Shown piece by piece: positions 1-10,339 of a stretch of 64,000 nt of DNA. Location: NCBI GenBank assembly GCA_030704615.1, contig CM060734.1, forward strand, positions 40,688,042-40,752,041, given 5' to 3'. A program made the translations under genes and the position numbers. Each line of letters starts with the position of its first letter. The stretch's first letter is position 1. The notes under the pieces are model-generated. The model was not told the origin of the DNA, did not search any database, and was given only the letters and a program-made list of their open reading frames with translations. Source of the DNA: Takakia lepidozioides (taxonomy: Eukaryota; Streptophyta; Takakiopsida; Takakiales; Takakiaceae).

Positions 1-429
1 GAGGACCAGTCAAGAGCAGGTTATAGTGGCTTTGGTGGCAAAGCTGAGAACTGGACTTGGGAATGCGAGCTTTCATTGTGTGAAGGATTGCAAGACCAAG
101 CGAAATGGCTGATTTTGCTTGGGGCAAATCAGTGCACTTTGTGGATATGGTGAGATTTGGGTTTCAATCTCGAGCTTCGCATGAGAGGGCTCTTGTCATG
201 CAAGAGCAGGGCTGGAACTCAGGAGCTAAGAGGTGCGGCAAGGCCATGGAATGTGCACCTAGGTTTCAGAGCTTGGAAGAAGAGTTCTTGCACCACAAGA
301 GAAGTGTCTTGTGGCTGGAAATGTAAGCCTTAGGGTTTCAGGAGCTTGGCAAAGGCTATGGAGTGCTTAGTCTTGTTAGAGAGCATCAAGGAGCCAAGGA
401 GCCAAGATAGGGGGCTGATATCTCTTGTG

Positions 430-790
430 TGAAGAGGTTGCATGTGTGGAGCATGTATTCAGCTCATTGAAGCTTCCATCTTCAAGCTTGGAGGGCAAGC
501 AAGGAAGAGGGAAGGGCTGACTTCCCTTATGTGAGGGCAATGTATGTGTGGAGCATGCTATCAGCCTGGTGAAGGCTTGCACTTTTAGGTGTGGGAGTGC
601 AAGAAAGGAAGGAAGGGGCTGGTTTCCCTGTAGGGCATGTAGAGCATGCTTTCAGCCTGCTGAAGCTTGTATTATCAGGTTTGTGGGTGCAAGAAATGAA
701 GCAAAGGAGCTGATTCTCTTATGGTGAGAGTGGGGCATGTGTGGAGCATGCCTTCAGCCCATTGAGGCTCTTGTTTTCAAGCCTTAGAGA
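430..790 (+). repeat. Imperfect ~100 bp repeat in G1 leader
   Basis: A motif reading roughly GTGTGGAGCATGCTTTCAGCC followed by a TGAAGCTT-like stretch recurs near 445, 546, 639 and 738. That gives about four degenerate units with a period close to 100 bp. Single related motifs occur in the G2 leader near 24540 and 24605. Confidence 0.65.
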
Positions 791-1254
791 GCTAGAACGG
801 AAGGTCTAGGGCTGGTTTCCACTTGGAGTGAAAGAACAGCACTTGTAGGGCCTATGTGAGTTGGGGTTTCAACTTCAAGCTTGAAGGGAGCGCAACTCTT
901 GAAGCAACAGGTGTAGAGGGCTGGAATAGGCTCTAAGACAGATGCTATGGTCAATGAGGGGAGTGCTTGAATGAGTGCTCACAAGGGCTGGGAACCAGCA
1001 GGGCTTGGTTGTTTGCCATTGAGTTTAGTGGCGTGTTTAGGGAGGCTAAGTGAGAAAGAAGGCTTGGTTTGTGGCAACCACCTCATGGCTTAGGGCTACT
1101 ATGGTGGTGTGTGTGGGAGCCGAAAGAGCAAGGATACCTTGCTGATTTCCTCACAGCCACCATAGCTCGGTGGAAAGAAGCCTAGAGTCCAAGAGACACA
1201 AACCCTAGCTTGGCGTGGCTAAAACCCTTGGAGAAATGGCTAAGCTGCCAGAGC

Positions 1255-1830
1255 GGCATGTGGGGGCTTGTGACAAAGCTGTGACGGGCTGTGATGTGAC
1301 ATGTGTGTGCTGTGACAGGCTGTGAAAGTGAAATGTGACACGGGCTGTGTGTGTGTGGGCTCTGTGAAGGCTGTGCCCTGTTGGGGCTGTGACGGGCTGT
1401 GAGGCTGGTGCCCATGGCCTTTGGGGCTGTGACGGCTGTTGTGAGGCTGAGGACGGGCTGTGACAGGATGGCCTTTGGGGCTGTGACTGTGAACAGACCC
1501 TGTGTACTGTGAAGCTGTGGGCCTTTGGGGCTGTGACGGGCTGTGTGTGACAGGCTGTGGGGGGCTGTGACTGTGTGTGACAGGCAAAAGGGCTGTGACA
1601 GGCCGTGCTGGCCTTTGGGGCTGTGACGGGCTGTGAGGGGCTGAGGCAGGCCTGTGACAGGCTGTTGAAGGACTGACGGGCTGTGACTGTGACAAAACCT
1701 GTTGGACCCCAGGCACTGTGACAAGGCCCTGCCTGTGTAACTGTGAATGTGACCAATGTCTGTTCTGTTGTGGCCTTTGGGGCTGTGACGGGCTGTGGAA
1801 ACGAGGCCCTGTGTGTGACTGTGTGGAAAT
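1255..1830 (+). repeat. GC-rich minisatellite in G1 leader
   Basis: Interspersed copies of GGCTGTGACGGGCTGTGA and GGCCTTTGGGGCTGTGAC fill this stretch. It is a short-unit tandem array with irregular spacing. All six frames stay open for long distances because of the composition. I infer no protein. Confidence 0.85.
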
Positions 1831-2084
1831 GTGAAGAATGTGAACAAAACCAGTGAACCTGTGGATGGCCTGTGCTGACTCGTGGAGGCACTGGTGGACT
1901 AAGGACTGGCATGTGGTCTGGAAGGCCTTTTGAAGCTCGTGGAGGGCGGTTTGAGGAGTATCTTCATGATATTCCCATGGTAGGTGTAGGCTATGTTAGG
2001 AACTTAGTATTCCAACCATAAGCGCAACAGGTTCTCTACCCGGTTACCTTGTGGAGAGGGGGTTAGGGACATGTTCATGACCGG

Positions 2085-3580
2085 TTGAGTGTCAACACGG
2101 AGGTGCCACTAGTTGCTGGGACAGTGCCGGTTCGAGCACTAGCGATACTAGTGGGTACACGACGAGGTGTGCGGTTTAGGCCACCTTCACCTCCTGTGTC
2201 TTCCACGGAAGGTTCTGATTCGGATTGTGAATCAGGAGGACTCATACCGGCGGTGCAAGTTGTTTCTTTGCCATTGTTGTGGGACACAATGGAGGAGATG
2301 TATGGAGCTACCAAGGGGCCACGAAGGTACTCTGGGGCGGTGGGCACCATTGAGTTGGATGATTTTATCCAAGAGTTTGATAGTTGGTGTGATTTGCAGC
2401 AAATGCGCAATCCACAACTATTTACGCCGTTCATGGCATGGAAGGGCTGTTTCAGCACCTTGAGGGGCCGCCTATGGATGATTACCATGAGTTCAGGCGG
2501 GGGCATGAGGTTGAGATCGAGGAGTGGAGGATGTACTGGTCACCCGACTATGTCTCCATCACTAGGGGCACTAGAGCCACGAGGGCAGTGGCTACACCTG
2601 CCGCTGCACCGGCAGCTTCAGCAAGCAGCAGTGGGACTGGTGGTACAGTAGCTACGACGTCCACCCAAGCCACTACCGCACCAGCACTAGCACCCGTGCC
2701 TGCCTTCAAACCCTGTTGTGGAGTTCTTCGAAGAGTTGAGAGGGAACTACCAAGGGGTGAGGACAGAGAAGTTGCGGAGCTTGCAAGAGTTCCAACGGAA
2801 GCCGACCGAGAGCTTGAGGGAGGCTTTCACTCGCATGAGGCGCTTGATAAATGTAACCCAAGGGGTTACGGAAGCTCAGGCAGTCCAATTCTGGTATGGG
2901 ATATTGGACAAGGAGCTGAGGAGAAGGGTGCGGGATGCAACTCTCCTACAAGCGGCCCAACCCACCTTAGCAAATGTGTTTTTGCTGGCAGAGCGGATAG
3001 AGCTCAACATGGTGGAGGAACGAGTGGTCATGGTGGGATTTGCTAAGGAGACACCACGGGGTAGTGGTGCTCCTAGCCAACCACTACCTCAACGTGCTCA
3101 AGGCAACAAGGGGGCTCAGGTGAAGCTCAGGGAAGGGCAGAGAGGACCTCAGATGCAGGGGTCTCTCCTTCATTTGCTGGCCAACAACGGGCGGATGTGG
3201 TGTGCTGGACATGTGGAGGACCCCATGTCAAGAAGGATTGCCCAGAGGGAGGCAAAGGGCGGCACATGCACAGCCTGCACAGTTGCAGTGTGGGCATTGT
3301 GGCAAGCACGGGCATGGAGAGGCCCAGTGTTATGGTTTGCATCCTGAGTTGCGCCCAGGCCAGTTCCAAGGGAACAATGGTGGCCGGGGGCGAGGTGGAG
3401 CAGCCCAGAGAGGACGAGGTGGCCAGCCACGAGGTGCAGGCCAAGGGCAAGCTCAACGTGGCCAAGGACGCGGAGGTCAGGGTGTTGACCAAGGCATGGC
3501 CAACCGGCTTCAGCAGCTAGAGCAGAGGCTCGCTGCCATGGCTACAGCTCAGGTGGTACCGGCTCTAAGCCGGATGGTCC
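2085..3580 (+). pseudogene. gag: G1 gag (capsid and CCHC nucleocapsid), frameshifted
   Basis: Homologous to the nearly intact G2 gag at 26761-27771. The N-terminal part contains LWDTMEEMYGATKG and the capsid-like part contains KLRSLQEFQRKP. Reading requires frame changes near 2450, 2710, 3180 and 3235. Two zinc knuckles follow at about 3200-3340: CWTCGGPHVKKDC and CGHCGKHGHGEAQC, both CX2CX4HX4C. After them comes a Gly/Arg/Gln-rich basic stretch. Gag would package the element RNA into virus-like particles. The number of frameshifts shows this copy cannot make a full Gag. Confidence 0.85.
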
Positions 3581-3605
3581 ACCTCCTGCTCCTGAGGGAG
3601 GAGAT

Positions 3606-4475
3606 ATGGGAGGCATGGGATTCATGTGTGGAGCAGCACTACCACTAGTGCAGGTGGAGTCTGCTGCAGCCGTGACTCGAGGAGCAGCACGAGTTCCTGA
3701 GCCACGAGGTGCAGAGGTGGAGTTGGATCCACAGCGTGGGGAGGCAAGCCGTCAGGCTAGGCTTCCTCAGTCATTCACATTGGCGGAGACAGTGTCGACG
3801 CCATCCATGGCACCTAGTTCTCGCCCGACTGTTACCGAGGCGGAGGTTACTATGCCATTGGGGAGAGCTACACGGGTAGCACCACTACCTAGTGTTGCCA
3901 AGGCTACGGCAGCTAGTGTGCTGCTAGGAGCGGCCACATCTGTGTGCCAGGCTCCATTGTTCTCGGCTACCATGATTGCGACGCCGGGGGTAAGACCAGC
4001 TGAGGTGTTCAGGCTGGCAGCTACACTCTGTGAGAGTGGGGAGGTTACTTCATCTTCTGCGGAGATAGTGGGAGGTGTAGTGCCGGAGGGATCCTCGGAT
4101 TTGAGGGTCAAGACTGCCACGGCGGCGCCATGGCAAGCTGCAGCTGCCAGGTTGATGGAGCTGCCAGCTAGGCCAGCCATTGAGCGCGCCATGGTGACAC
4201 CTGGAGTTGTCATGTTAGACAACCAGGATGGCATTTTCTGTTTGAGTGGACCGGCAGGCAAGAGGTACCGGCCACTGCGGTCTTGTTGGACTCGGGAGCT
4301 CAGCCATGATGCTGGGCAGAGCTGCTATTGCAGGCTTGGGCCTCACGGAGGCGGATATGGAGCCTTGTCCTTTCCAGATACAGACGTCTCTGGGAGGATC
4401 GGAGCAGGCTCGGGGCATGACACGGCATGAGTTGGCTATCAGACTACGCCGGATCACCCTACAGATGGCTCAGTG
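3606..4475 (+). pseudogene. G1 gag-protease linker and start of aspartic protease
   Basis: An open frame starting MGGMGFMCGAAL covers a ~200-residue linker that is well conserved in G2 (28270-28880) and G5, but in which I recognise no domain. It leads into a retropepsin. The catalytic LLDSGAQ motif, intact in G2 and G5, is thrown out of frame here near 4280 by loss of one base in GCGGGTCTTG. The linker's conservation between copies suggests a function, perhaps as an extra Gag-like or cofactor region. That is inference. Confidence 0.75.
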
Positions 4476-6179
4476 ATGCGAGCCAAGGCCATTGTGACAG
4501 ACGCAGTCTCATACGATGTCCTGGTTGGTGGGGCAGTGTTGTACCCCATGGGCTTCACCCTGGATTTTTGGGAGGAGTCAGCTTCCTATAGGCCTGCATG
4601 GCAGTCAGGGGAGGGCCGGCGTGTGCAGCTCCCTGTGACGTTCATAGGAGGAGTTGCGGTTGCCCAGCGAGGCAAGATGCCGACACTAGCAGCATTCACA
4701 GCGGCAGTGAGTTGGCCTAGAGAGTTGCTTGAGGGCAATGCTCATTCAGAGGATGTACCACCTCCGGGAGAGCAGGATGACATGTATGGTATGGCGGAGT
4801 TGCCTACCATGGTTGCTCAGACTCCATTGTGGGGCACGAGCAAGGATTTGCAGCGGGATGCTGATCGACGGGTGCAACAAGCCTGGGTGGAGGCTTTTGT
4901 ACCGTCAGGAGAGGAGGAGAGTGTGGGGATTGCACCAGGACCACCTCAATTGTCTCCATTGGACACCACACCTATTGTGTGGCAGTCTCCGGATGAAGGC
5001 ATTTGTCTTCTGGACTTGTTTGGCGGGATCAGCACCGGATTGGCTGCTGTGTTACAGGCAGGTGTACGAGTTCGGCGTTACCTGTATGTGGAGAGGGATG
5101 AGACTGCACGACGCGTTTCACTTCGCCATGTTGCTCAGTTGGTGCAGCGGTACCCTGAGTTGTTGTCGGTGTCTGCAATTCGTGGATATCAGCAGGCCTT
5201 GCCAGCAGACATTTCGTTGCTGGGGGCGCAGGATTTGGAGCGGGTTGGCTCCATTGATCTGGTAGTGGCAGGTTGGCCCTGCCAAGGGCATTCATCAGCC
5301 GGGCATGGCAATGGATTGCGAGACTCGAGGTCGGGTCTGTTTTGGGAGATGGTGCGGGTTTTGCGCCACTTGCAGCTTCATCAAGCTGTATCTCCAGCAT
5401 ACATCTTGGAGAATGCCACTGATGGGCGATTCTCGGGCCAGGGTGATGGCCAGTGTGCATCAAGTCCGGTCGTGGCTTGGGTCAGCAGTGTTGCTAGATG
5501 CAGCTACAGTGGGGTCACGGGCTCATCGTCCACGGCTATGGTGGACTAACATGATGCCACCCGCACTGCTCAAGCGTGCATTTGATGGGGTGCAGCGGCC
5601 AGCACATCTCACAGTGGATAACATTCTGGACACAGGGAGGCAGTCTCAACGTGTGAGACACGATGACCGTTCGCCTTTGGCAGTGGTCAACAAGGTGGGT
5701 CAACCACGAGCAGCATTACCTACACTGCTCAGCTTTCCCAGGATCGCATGCTTTCCGGGATAGTGGACCTGGCCTCCTGTGGGATGCTCAGTTGCAGCAG
5801 TTAGTGGAGCCTAATGCTGACGAGCGTGAGCGGGCAATGGGTTTTACCACTGGTACCACGCGGTGTCTCTTTCTCTTTCTGAGGCATCACGTCGTCAAGT
5901 GTTGGGGCAAGCAATGGATCTCAATTGCTTGACCTGGATTATCAGCTTGGCTCTAGCTGAGCAACGCAGAGTGCGGAATACACTTCCCTCAATGGTCTCT
6001 CTGCCTACCGAGACGGTACAGGCAGTGAGTGGGGGCGAGCATATGAGGACCACGGGGTGCATGCATCCATGGCACACGTGGGAGGTGCTCGAGGTTCAGA
6101 GGGAGTTGGCAGCCAAGGCGGCTGTGATGGATGAGGTTGGGGATTCTTCTCGGTTGAGGAGGTCCTCAAGGATGAGATG
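4473..6179 (+). pseudogene. G1 protease C-terminus and C5-cytosine DNA methyltransferase
   Basis: The first ~30 residues (SYDVLVGGAVLYPMG) are the C-terminal part of the protease. A methyltransferase domain starts near 4996. Motif I is DLFGGISTGL (cofactor binding) and motif II is YVERDE. Motif IV is GWPCQGHS, with the catalytic Cys codon at 5280-5282. Motif VI would be ENVP but is broken by a frameshift near 5412. Motif VIII is HRPRLWWTN and motif X is RRQVLGQAMDLN. The motif order is canonical, with a short motif I-IV spacing as in DNMT3/DRM-type enzymes. Further frameshifts lie near 5745 and 5865. The enzyme would transfer a methyl group to cytosine C5. This copy is inactive. Confidence 0.88.
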
Positions 6180-6284
6180 ATGGGGCAGGATGAGCCTTGT
6201 CATTGACTGAGCAGGTAGGGAGTACTGCTCAAGAGGTTGCAGCATAGCAACCACGGGACGCGTCCTCTACCTCTAAGCCCACTG

Positions 6285-8205
6285 GACTTAAGGTTGTAGT
6301 TACGGAGGACAATTGGGAGCCTGACATTGGACCCATTGTCACCGGAGGAGAGAGACGACGTATACGGCGGTTCCTGAGGGCTTACAGGAATTGCTTTGCC
6401 TTCAGTTTGAAGGACTTGGGAGCACTGAAGGGTCAAGAGATCCGTATTGAGTTGGCCACTGACACGCCAATCTTTCGGAGACCCTATAGATACAGTGACA
6501 TGGAGAGGTCTTTGATTCAGATGAGGACTCAAGATCTCTGGGAGGCAGGTTTGGTGGAGCTCTCTGGTGGAGAGTATGCTTCAGCCACAGTGATGCCAGC
6601 CAAGAAGGATGTCTATGGCAATTGGACGGAGAGACGTATGTGCGGTGATTACCGGCCTGTAAATCGTCAGACCAAGTCCGATAAGTATGCCATGCCAACA
6701 CCAGAGGAGATCTTTGATGCCATCGGGCATGCTAAGGCCTTTAGCACTTTGGATTTACGATCCGGATATCACCAGTTGCCAATCAAGGAGGCGGACAAGC
6801 AGAAGACGGCATTCTGGGGGATCAATGAGCACGGCAAGGATTGCCTATATCAGTGGCGGTTCTTACCATTTGGGCTTAAGAATGCTCCTGCAGAGTTTCA
6901 GAGAGTCATGGATAGGATTCTAGCAGGGGTGGACTTTGCTCGGTGCTACATAGATGACATCATCATCTTAGTGTTACGATGGAGGAGCATGAGAGACACC
7001 TTCAGGTGGTATTGGAGCGCTTGAGAGCGCACGGATTGAAGTTGCATCCGGGGAAGTGCAAGTTTTTCCACAACCAGATTGAGTATCTGGGTCACATGAT
7101 ATATCCTGGAGGATTGGGGGTACAGCAGACTAAGGTAGAGGCCATTGCACAAATTCCACGCCCCACGGATGTGAGCCGAGTTCGAGCTTTCATGGGGTTG
7201 GCAAACTATTATAGACGGTTTGTCAAGGGATTTAGTACCATTGCAAAGGCTCTAACCAAGCTGACCAAGGTGGACCAGGAGTGGCAGTGGGAAGATGAGC
7301 AGGAACGAGCTTTTCAAGAGCTCAAGGCGAGGTTGACCTCGGCGCCTATCTTGAGACGACCTATCAGGGGGCGTCCCTTTCAGCTGCATACGGATTGGAG
7401 CATGCTGGGGCTTGGAGCGGTGCTCACACAGGTGGATGATGAGGGAAGAGAGTTCGTAGTGGCTTACGCTAGCCGCTCGAACAACGCTGCAGAGGCTAAG
7501 TACAGCTCATATGAGGGAGAGTGCTTAGCTGCAGTGTGGGCCGTGGCACACTTCAGGTGCTATCTATACGGCAATCTTTTCACCCTTGTCACGGATCACC
7601 AGCCACTCAAGTGGTTGATGGAGTCAGACAAGCTTACGGGGAAGCTTGCACGGTGGGCACTTATACTCCAGGAGTATGACTTTCAGGTTGTGCATCGACC
7701 GGGTTTGGTCAATCGGGATGCGGATGGATTGAGTCGCAATCCATGCATGAGCCAGCAGGATGACACTGGAGCTCGGTGGCATGGTGAGACGGACGAGGAG
7801 ATGGTGCCGGGATGGCACGCATCTGCATTTTTGTGTATCTTGGCATCGGGAGGTCAGATTGGACCTACAACAGGGATGACTGTAGACGGAGTGTCTGAGG
7901 ACCCTGAGGCTAGTGATGAGCTAGGTGGTGCCAGAGATATACATGAGGATTCGGCTGTGTTGGACTACCTCCGCACGGGAGACACGGCAGCCATTGTGAC
8001 TGCCAGGGAGAGGGATCGGATCCTGCAACGAGCCAAGAGGTTCAAGTGGGAGGGGATACACCTACTTCGAGTGTGGGAGGATGGTCGGGTGAGGATTGTG
8101 CCTCACCCCACACAGCGTGCACGGTTAGTGCGGCATGCCCATGAGGAGTTGGGGCATTTTGGAGTGCGACGCACTCACAGTTTACTGCAGGGCAGTATTG
8201 GTGGC
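6285..8205 (+). pseudogene. pol: G1 reverse transcriptase and RNase H
   Basis: Ty3/gypsy-type reverse transcriptase. FRRPYRYSDMERSL lies at the N-terminus, [15 protein letters not shown] in the fingers/palm, and the catalytic YIDD is encoded at 6947-6958. A frameshift follows directly at about 6970. The second part, opening at 6979, contains FMGLANYYRRFVKGFS (thumb) and then RNase H with FQLHTDWS, SYEGECLAAVWAV and VNRDADGLSR. A ~100-residue spacer follows before the integrase zinc finger. The order RT-RH-INT places the family in Ty3/gypsy (Metaviridae). The methyltransferase lies immediately upstream in the same polyprotein. Confidence 0.92.
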
Positions 8206-9140
8206 GTGGTATGCATACAGAGGTGCAACAGTTTGTGGCTAGGTGCATGGTGTGTGACAGGGTGCGTGCTTCATTCAACGCCCCTACACCACAGTTGCAT
8301 CCTTTACCTATCATGGGATTGGGCTACAGGTGGAGTCTTGACTTCGCAGGACCGTTGCCACTGACTATGCGCCACCACAGATATGTGTTGGTGATGGTGG
8401 AGCACTTCTCCAAGTGGATTGAGTTGGTTCCATTGCCTGACAAGGTGAGGGGGCTGCGTATGCATTCTTGGATCGTGTGCTTAGCCGATTTGGTGCTCCA
8501 GCTGAGGTACTCACGGACCAAGGGAGAGAGTTCTTGGGGGAGTTTCAGGCTTTGTGTGATAAAGCCTTGATAGACCACCGCACCACTTCTCGGGATCATC
8601 CTGAGGCCGATGGCTTAGCAGAGAGAGTTGTTCAGACGGTGAAGAGGGGTTTGCGCAAGTATGGCTTGCAGAAGGGACACCTAGGAGATTGGGATCTTCA
8701 GGTTCCTTGGTTAGCCATGGGCTACAGGTTCAGCAAACAAGCATCACTTGCCTCCTTCTCACCATATTTCCTTCTCTTTGGCCGAGAGCCGGATTTGCCT
8801 GCAGCCATTCGTAGGGACACTGCTCAAGTCCTTAACCTTGACGATCCGGACGTGTGGGTACGTGCATGTGATCAGCGTGCAGAGTTGTTCAAGAAAGTCA
8901 TGCCCATGCTTTTGAGAACCTTGCCATTGCACAGCACCGTGATACGTTGAGGTATGCCACTATACGTGGTGGAGGATATCGTCCTGGGGTTCGGAGGTTT
9001 AGCCCTGGTGACTATGTTTATTTGCAGCAGACTGCTCCTACGACTCTGGATGTTACTGCAGGGCGTGTTATTCTGAGGGTTCGAGAGGTGTTGCCCTCAG
9101 GGGTCCTGATCTTGGAGGGTCGGATGGCATGACTTGGAAG
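8120..9140 (+). pseudogene. G1 DDE integrase, frameshifted
   Basis: The HHCC zinc finger begins with RHAHEELGHFG near 8133, but a base is missing near 8190. The catalytic core carries WSLDFAGPLP (first Asp), VLTDQGREF (second Asp) and the DHPEADGLAERV block with the Glu. These lie in at least three frames, with breaks near 8445, 8910 and 9120. FSPGDYVYLQQ near 9000 belongs to the C-terminal DNA-binding part. Integrase inserts the cDNA and makes short target duplications; the family shows 4 bp ones elsewhere in this window. Confidence 0.88.
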
Positions 9141-9374
9141 GACCATGTGCGTAATTGTGCGCCATGTCACCTTCCCAATGTCGATGGCAGAGTTGACCCA
9201 AACTTGGCAGTGGTACCTGCAGGTTTGAGGTGCATGCTCTGTGGGTCTGCCAAAGGGGCAGCCACCATGCTGGTGTGTGATCGATGCTCAAGGGGTTGGC
9301 ATATGGGATGCTTGACACCACCTCTTGAGAAGGTTCCTGACGGAGATTGGTTGTGTCCACACTGCTTGGGATAG
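9129..9374 (+). pseudogene. G1 PHD finger at the integrase C-terminus
   Basis: The frame contains a C4HC3 zinc finger: CMLCG, then LVCDRCSRGWHMGC, then GDWLCPHC. This is the CX2C...CX2CX4HX2C...WLCX2C signature of a PHD finger. PHD fingers usually read histone H3 tails. In a retroelement, one attached to integrase could steer insertion to particular chromatin, as chromodomains do in chromoviruses. The domain is in frame with the integrase tail except for one base change near 9120. The stop at 9372-9374 ends the polyprotein. Confidence 0.88.
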
Positions 9375-9620
9375 TGGCAGTGGACATGACTGGAGGCAGC
9401 TAACAAGACATGGGAGGCCAAGCTCATAGGAGTCAATACATGAGATCCCAAGCTCAAGTTCACAGGTTGCAAGACGGCGACTAACGATGGGGCAACTCTT
9501 GCACCCGGCCTCTTGATCTATCGAGTTTGAGTGTAGTAGGGATAGTGGTGGAGGACTTAGTGAGGCTATGGTCACTATCACATCTTGTGGCTACCTGGAC
9601 TTAGAGGGACCTAAGCACCA

Positions 9621-9634
9621 GCTAGGGGGGCGAT
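9621..9634 (+). promoter_or_regulatory. Polypurine tract of G1
   Basis: GCTAGGGGGGCGAT sits directly before the S1 repeat, and its equivalent recurs in all copies with a 3' end. It is the expected primer site for plus-strand DNA synthesis. Confidence 0.75.
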
Positions 9635-9831
9635 TGTGTGGACTAGTGACTGCCATAGTGGGCAGCGTAGTGGCAGCCTAGTGACTGACTAGTTGTAGCC
9701 TAGTGGTTGGACTAGTGGCTGGACTAGTGGTGACTAGTGGTATACTAGTGTGTGGTGTGCACATGTGTTGTGTGGTTTTGGACAGCGATGTAGTTGTGTA
9801 GCGATATGTATGCGCACGACAGCTGTCAAGT
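9635..9831 (+). repeat. G1 S1 repeat
   Basis: Begins TGTGTGGACTAG and ends GCACGACA. It is nearly identical to S2 at 10152-10339. It is longer than in other copies (85 bp) because of many short ACTAGTGG-like repeats in its first half. The last ~50 bp, TTGGACAGCGATGTAG onward, are shared with G2-G4. Confidence 0.9.
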
Positions 9832-9833
9832 TA

Positions 9834-10150
9834 TTTTACCACTAGTGTGAAACTAGCTAGGAAATAGCTAGCTTTTACATATTGACATTTGGGATTGGCC
9901 CAAGTGTCAATCCAGGGGTCAAGGCAGATTTAGGCCCTGGAGTGGTTATCTTCACGGCAAGCGCGGAGGCTCATCTTTCTCGAGTTGAGCCTCACCGCGC
10001 CTAGCTATGGCGCCGTAGTGTGGATTCCCCATGGCGTGGGGTGCACTTGGCTTGACTTGTATTTGAGTGATGAGGTTATATATGCATGAGTTTATGCTTC
10101 AGCTTTGTGAGCTCGCATGAGCTTGTGCTTGTATTCTTCTTCTTTATCTA
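9834..10150 (+). repeat. G1 L2 repeat
   Basis: Starts TGTCAAGTTATT and is homologous, though diverged, to the L repeats of G2-G4. Shared features include a CTCGAGTTGAGCCT-like block, a GTGGATTCCCCATGG-like block and a TATA-like TTATATATGC near the end. It lies between the two S repeats with GC before it and one T after it. Its partner L1 is not in the window. Confidence 0.85.
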
Positions 10151-10151
10151 T

Positions 10152-10339
10152 TGTGTGGACTAGTGACTGCCATAGTGGGCAGCGTAGTGGCAGCCTAGTG
10201 ACTGACTAGTTGTAGCCTAGTGGTTGGACTAGTGGCTGGACTAGTGGTAGACTAGTGGTATACTAGTGTGTGGTGTGCACATGTGTTGTGTGGTTTTGGA
10301 CAGCGATGTAGTTGTGTAGCGATATGTATGCGCACGACA
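10152..10339 (+). repeat. G1 S2 repeat, right terminus
   Basis: A second copy of S, ending GCACGACA at the element boundary. The next bases, AAAGCTTCTTGG, belong to a different, gene-like sequence. A 4 bp target duplication (AAAG) cannot be tested because the left end is absent. Confidence 0.88.

Larger units (their letters stand above)
1..2080 (+). other. Non-coding 5' leader of G1
   Basis: No coding region is supported here. Short stretches match the leader of G2 (24267-26750), for example the wording around 160-260 and 24600-24730 and the recurrent gtgtggagcatg motif. This shows it is the leader of the same family rather than host DNA. Long open frames on the minus strand at 1182-1912 come from the short-period GC-rich repeat and are not taken as genes. 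Confidence 0.75.
1..10339 (+). mobile_element. G1: Ty3/gypsy-like retrotransposon with DNA methyltransferase and PHD finger, 5' end outside window
   Basis: This copy holds, in order, a non-coding leader, gag, linker, aspartic protease, C5-cytosine methyltransferase, reverse transcriptase, RNase H, integrase and PHD finger. It then has a polypurine tract and the S1-L2-S2 repeat block. Its right terminus is the GCACGACA at 10332-10339. No L1 repeat is seen at the left, so the 5' end lies upstream of the window. The coding region carries many single-base frameshifts, so this copy is dead. It seems to have landed in a methyltransferase-like gene whose coding remnants start directly at 10340. Confidence 0.9.

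Noticed and set aside
1260-1830. A CRISPR-like array
   Set aside because: Units are variable in spacing, spacers are not unique sequences, and the context is a plant retrotransposon leader.
1182-1912. Three long overlapping minus-strand open frames
   Set aside because: They lie over a short-period GC-rich repeat that keeps all frames open; the products are Ser/Gln/His/Pro repeats with no domain.
4729-5463. Antisense and alternate-frame open frames over the methyltransferase
   Set aside because: They shadow the motif-bearing frame and are not conserved between copies.
9635-10339. S-L-S block read as a separate miniature TRIM element (two short LTRs with a small interior)
   Set aside because: The L part also occurs alone at the left end of G2 and G3, the block always sits right after the polypurine tract, and target duplications lie outside L1 and S2, not around the block.
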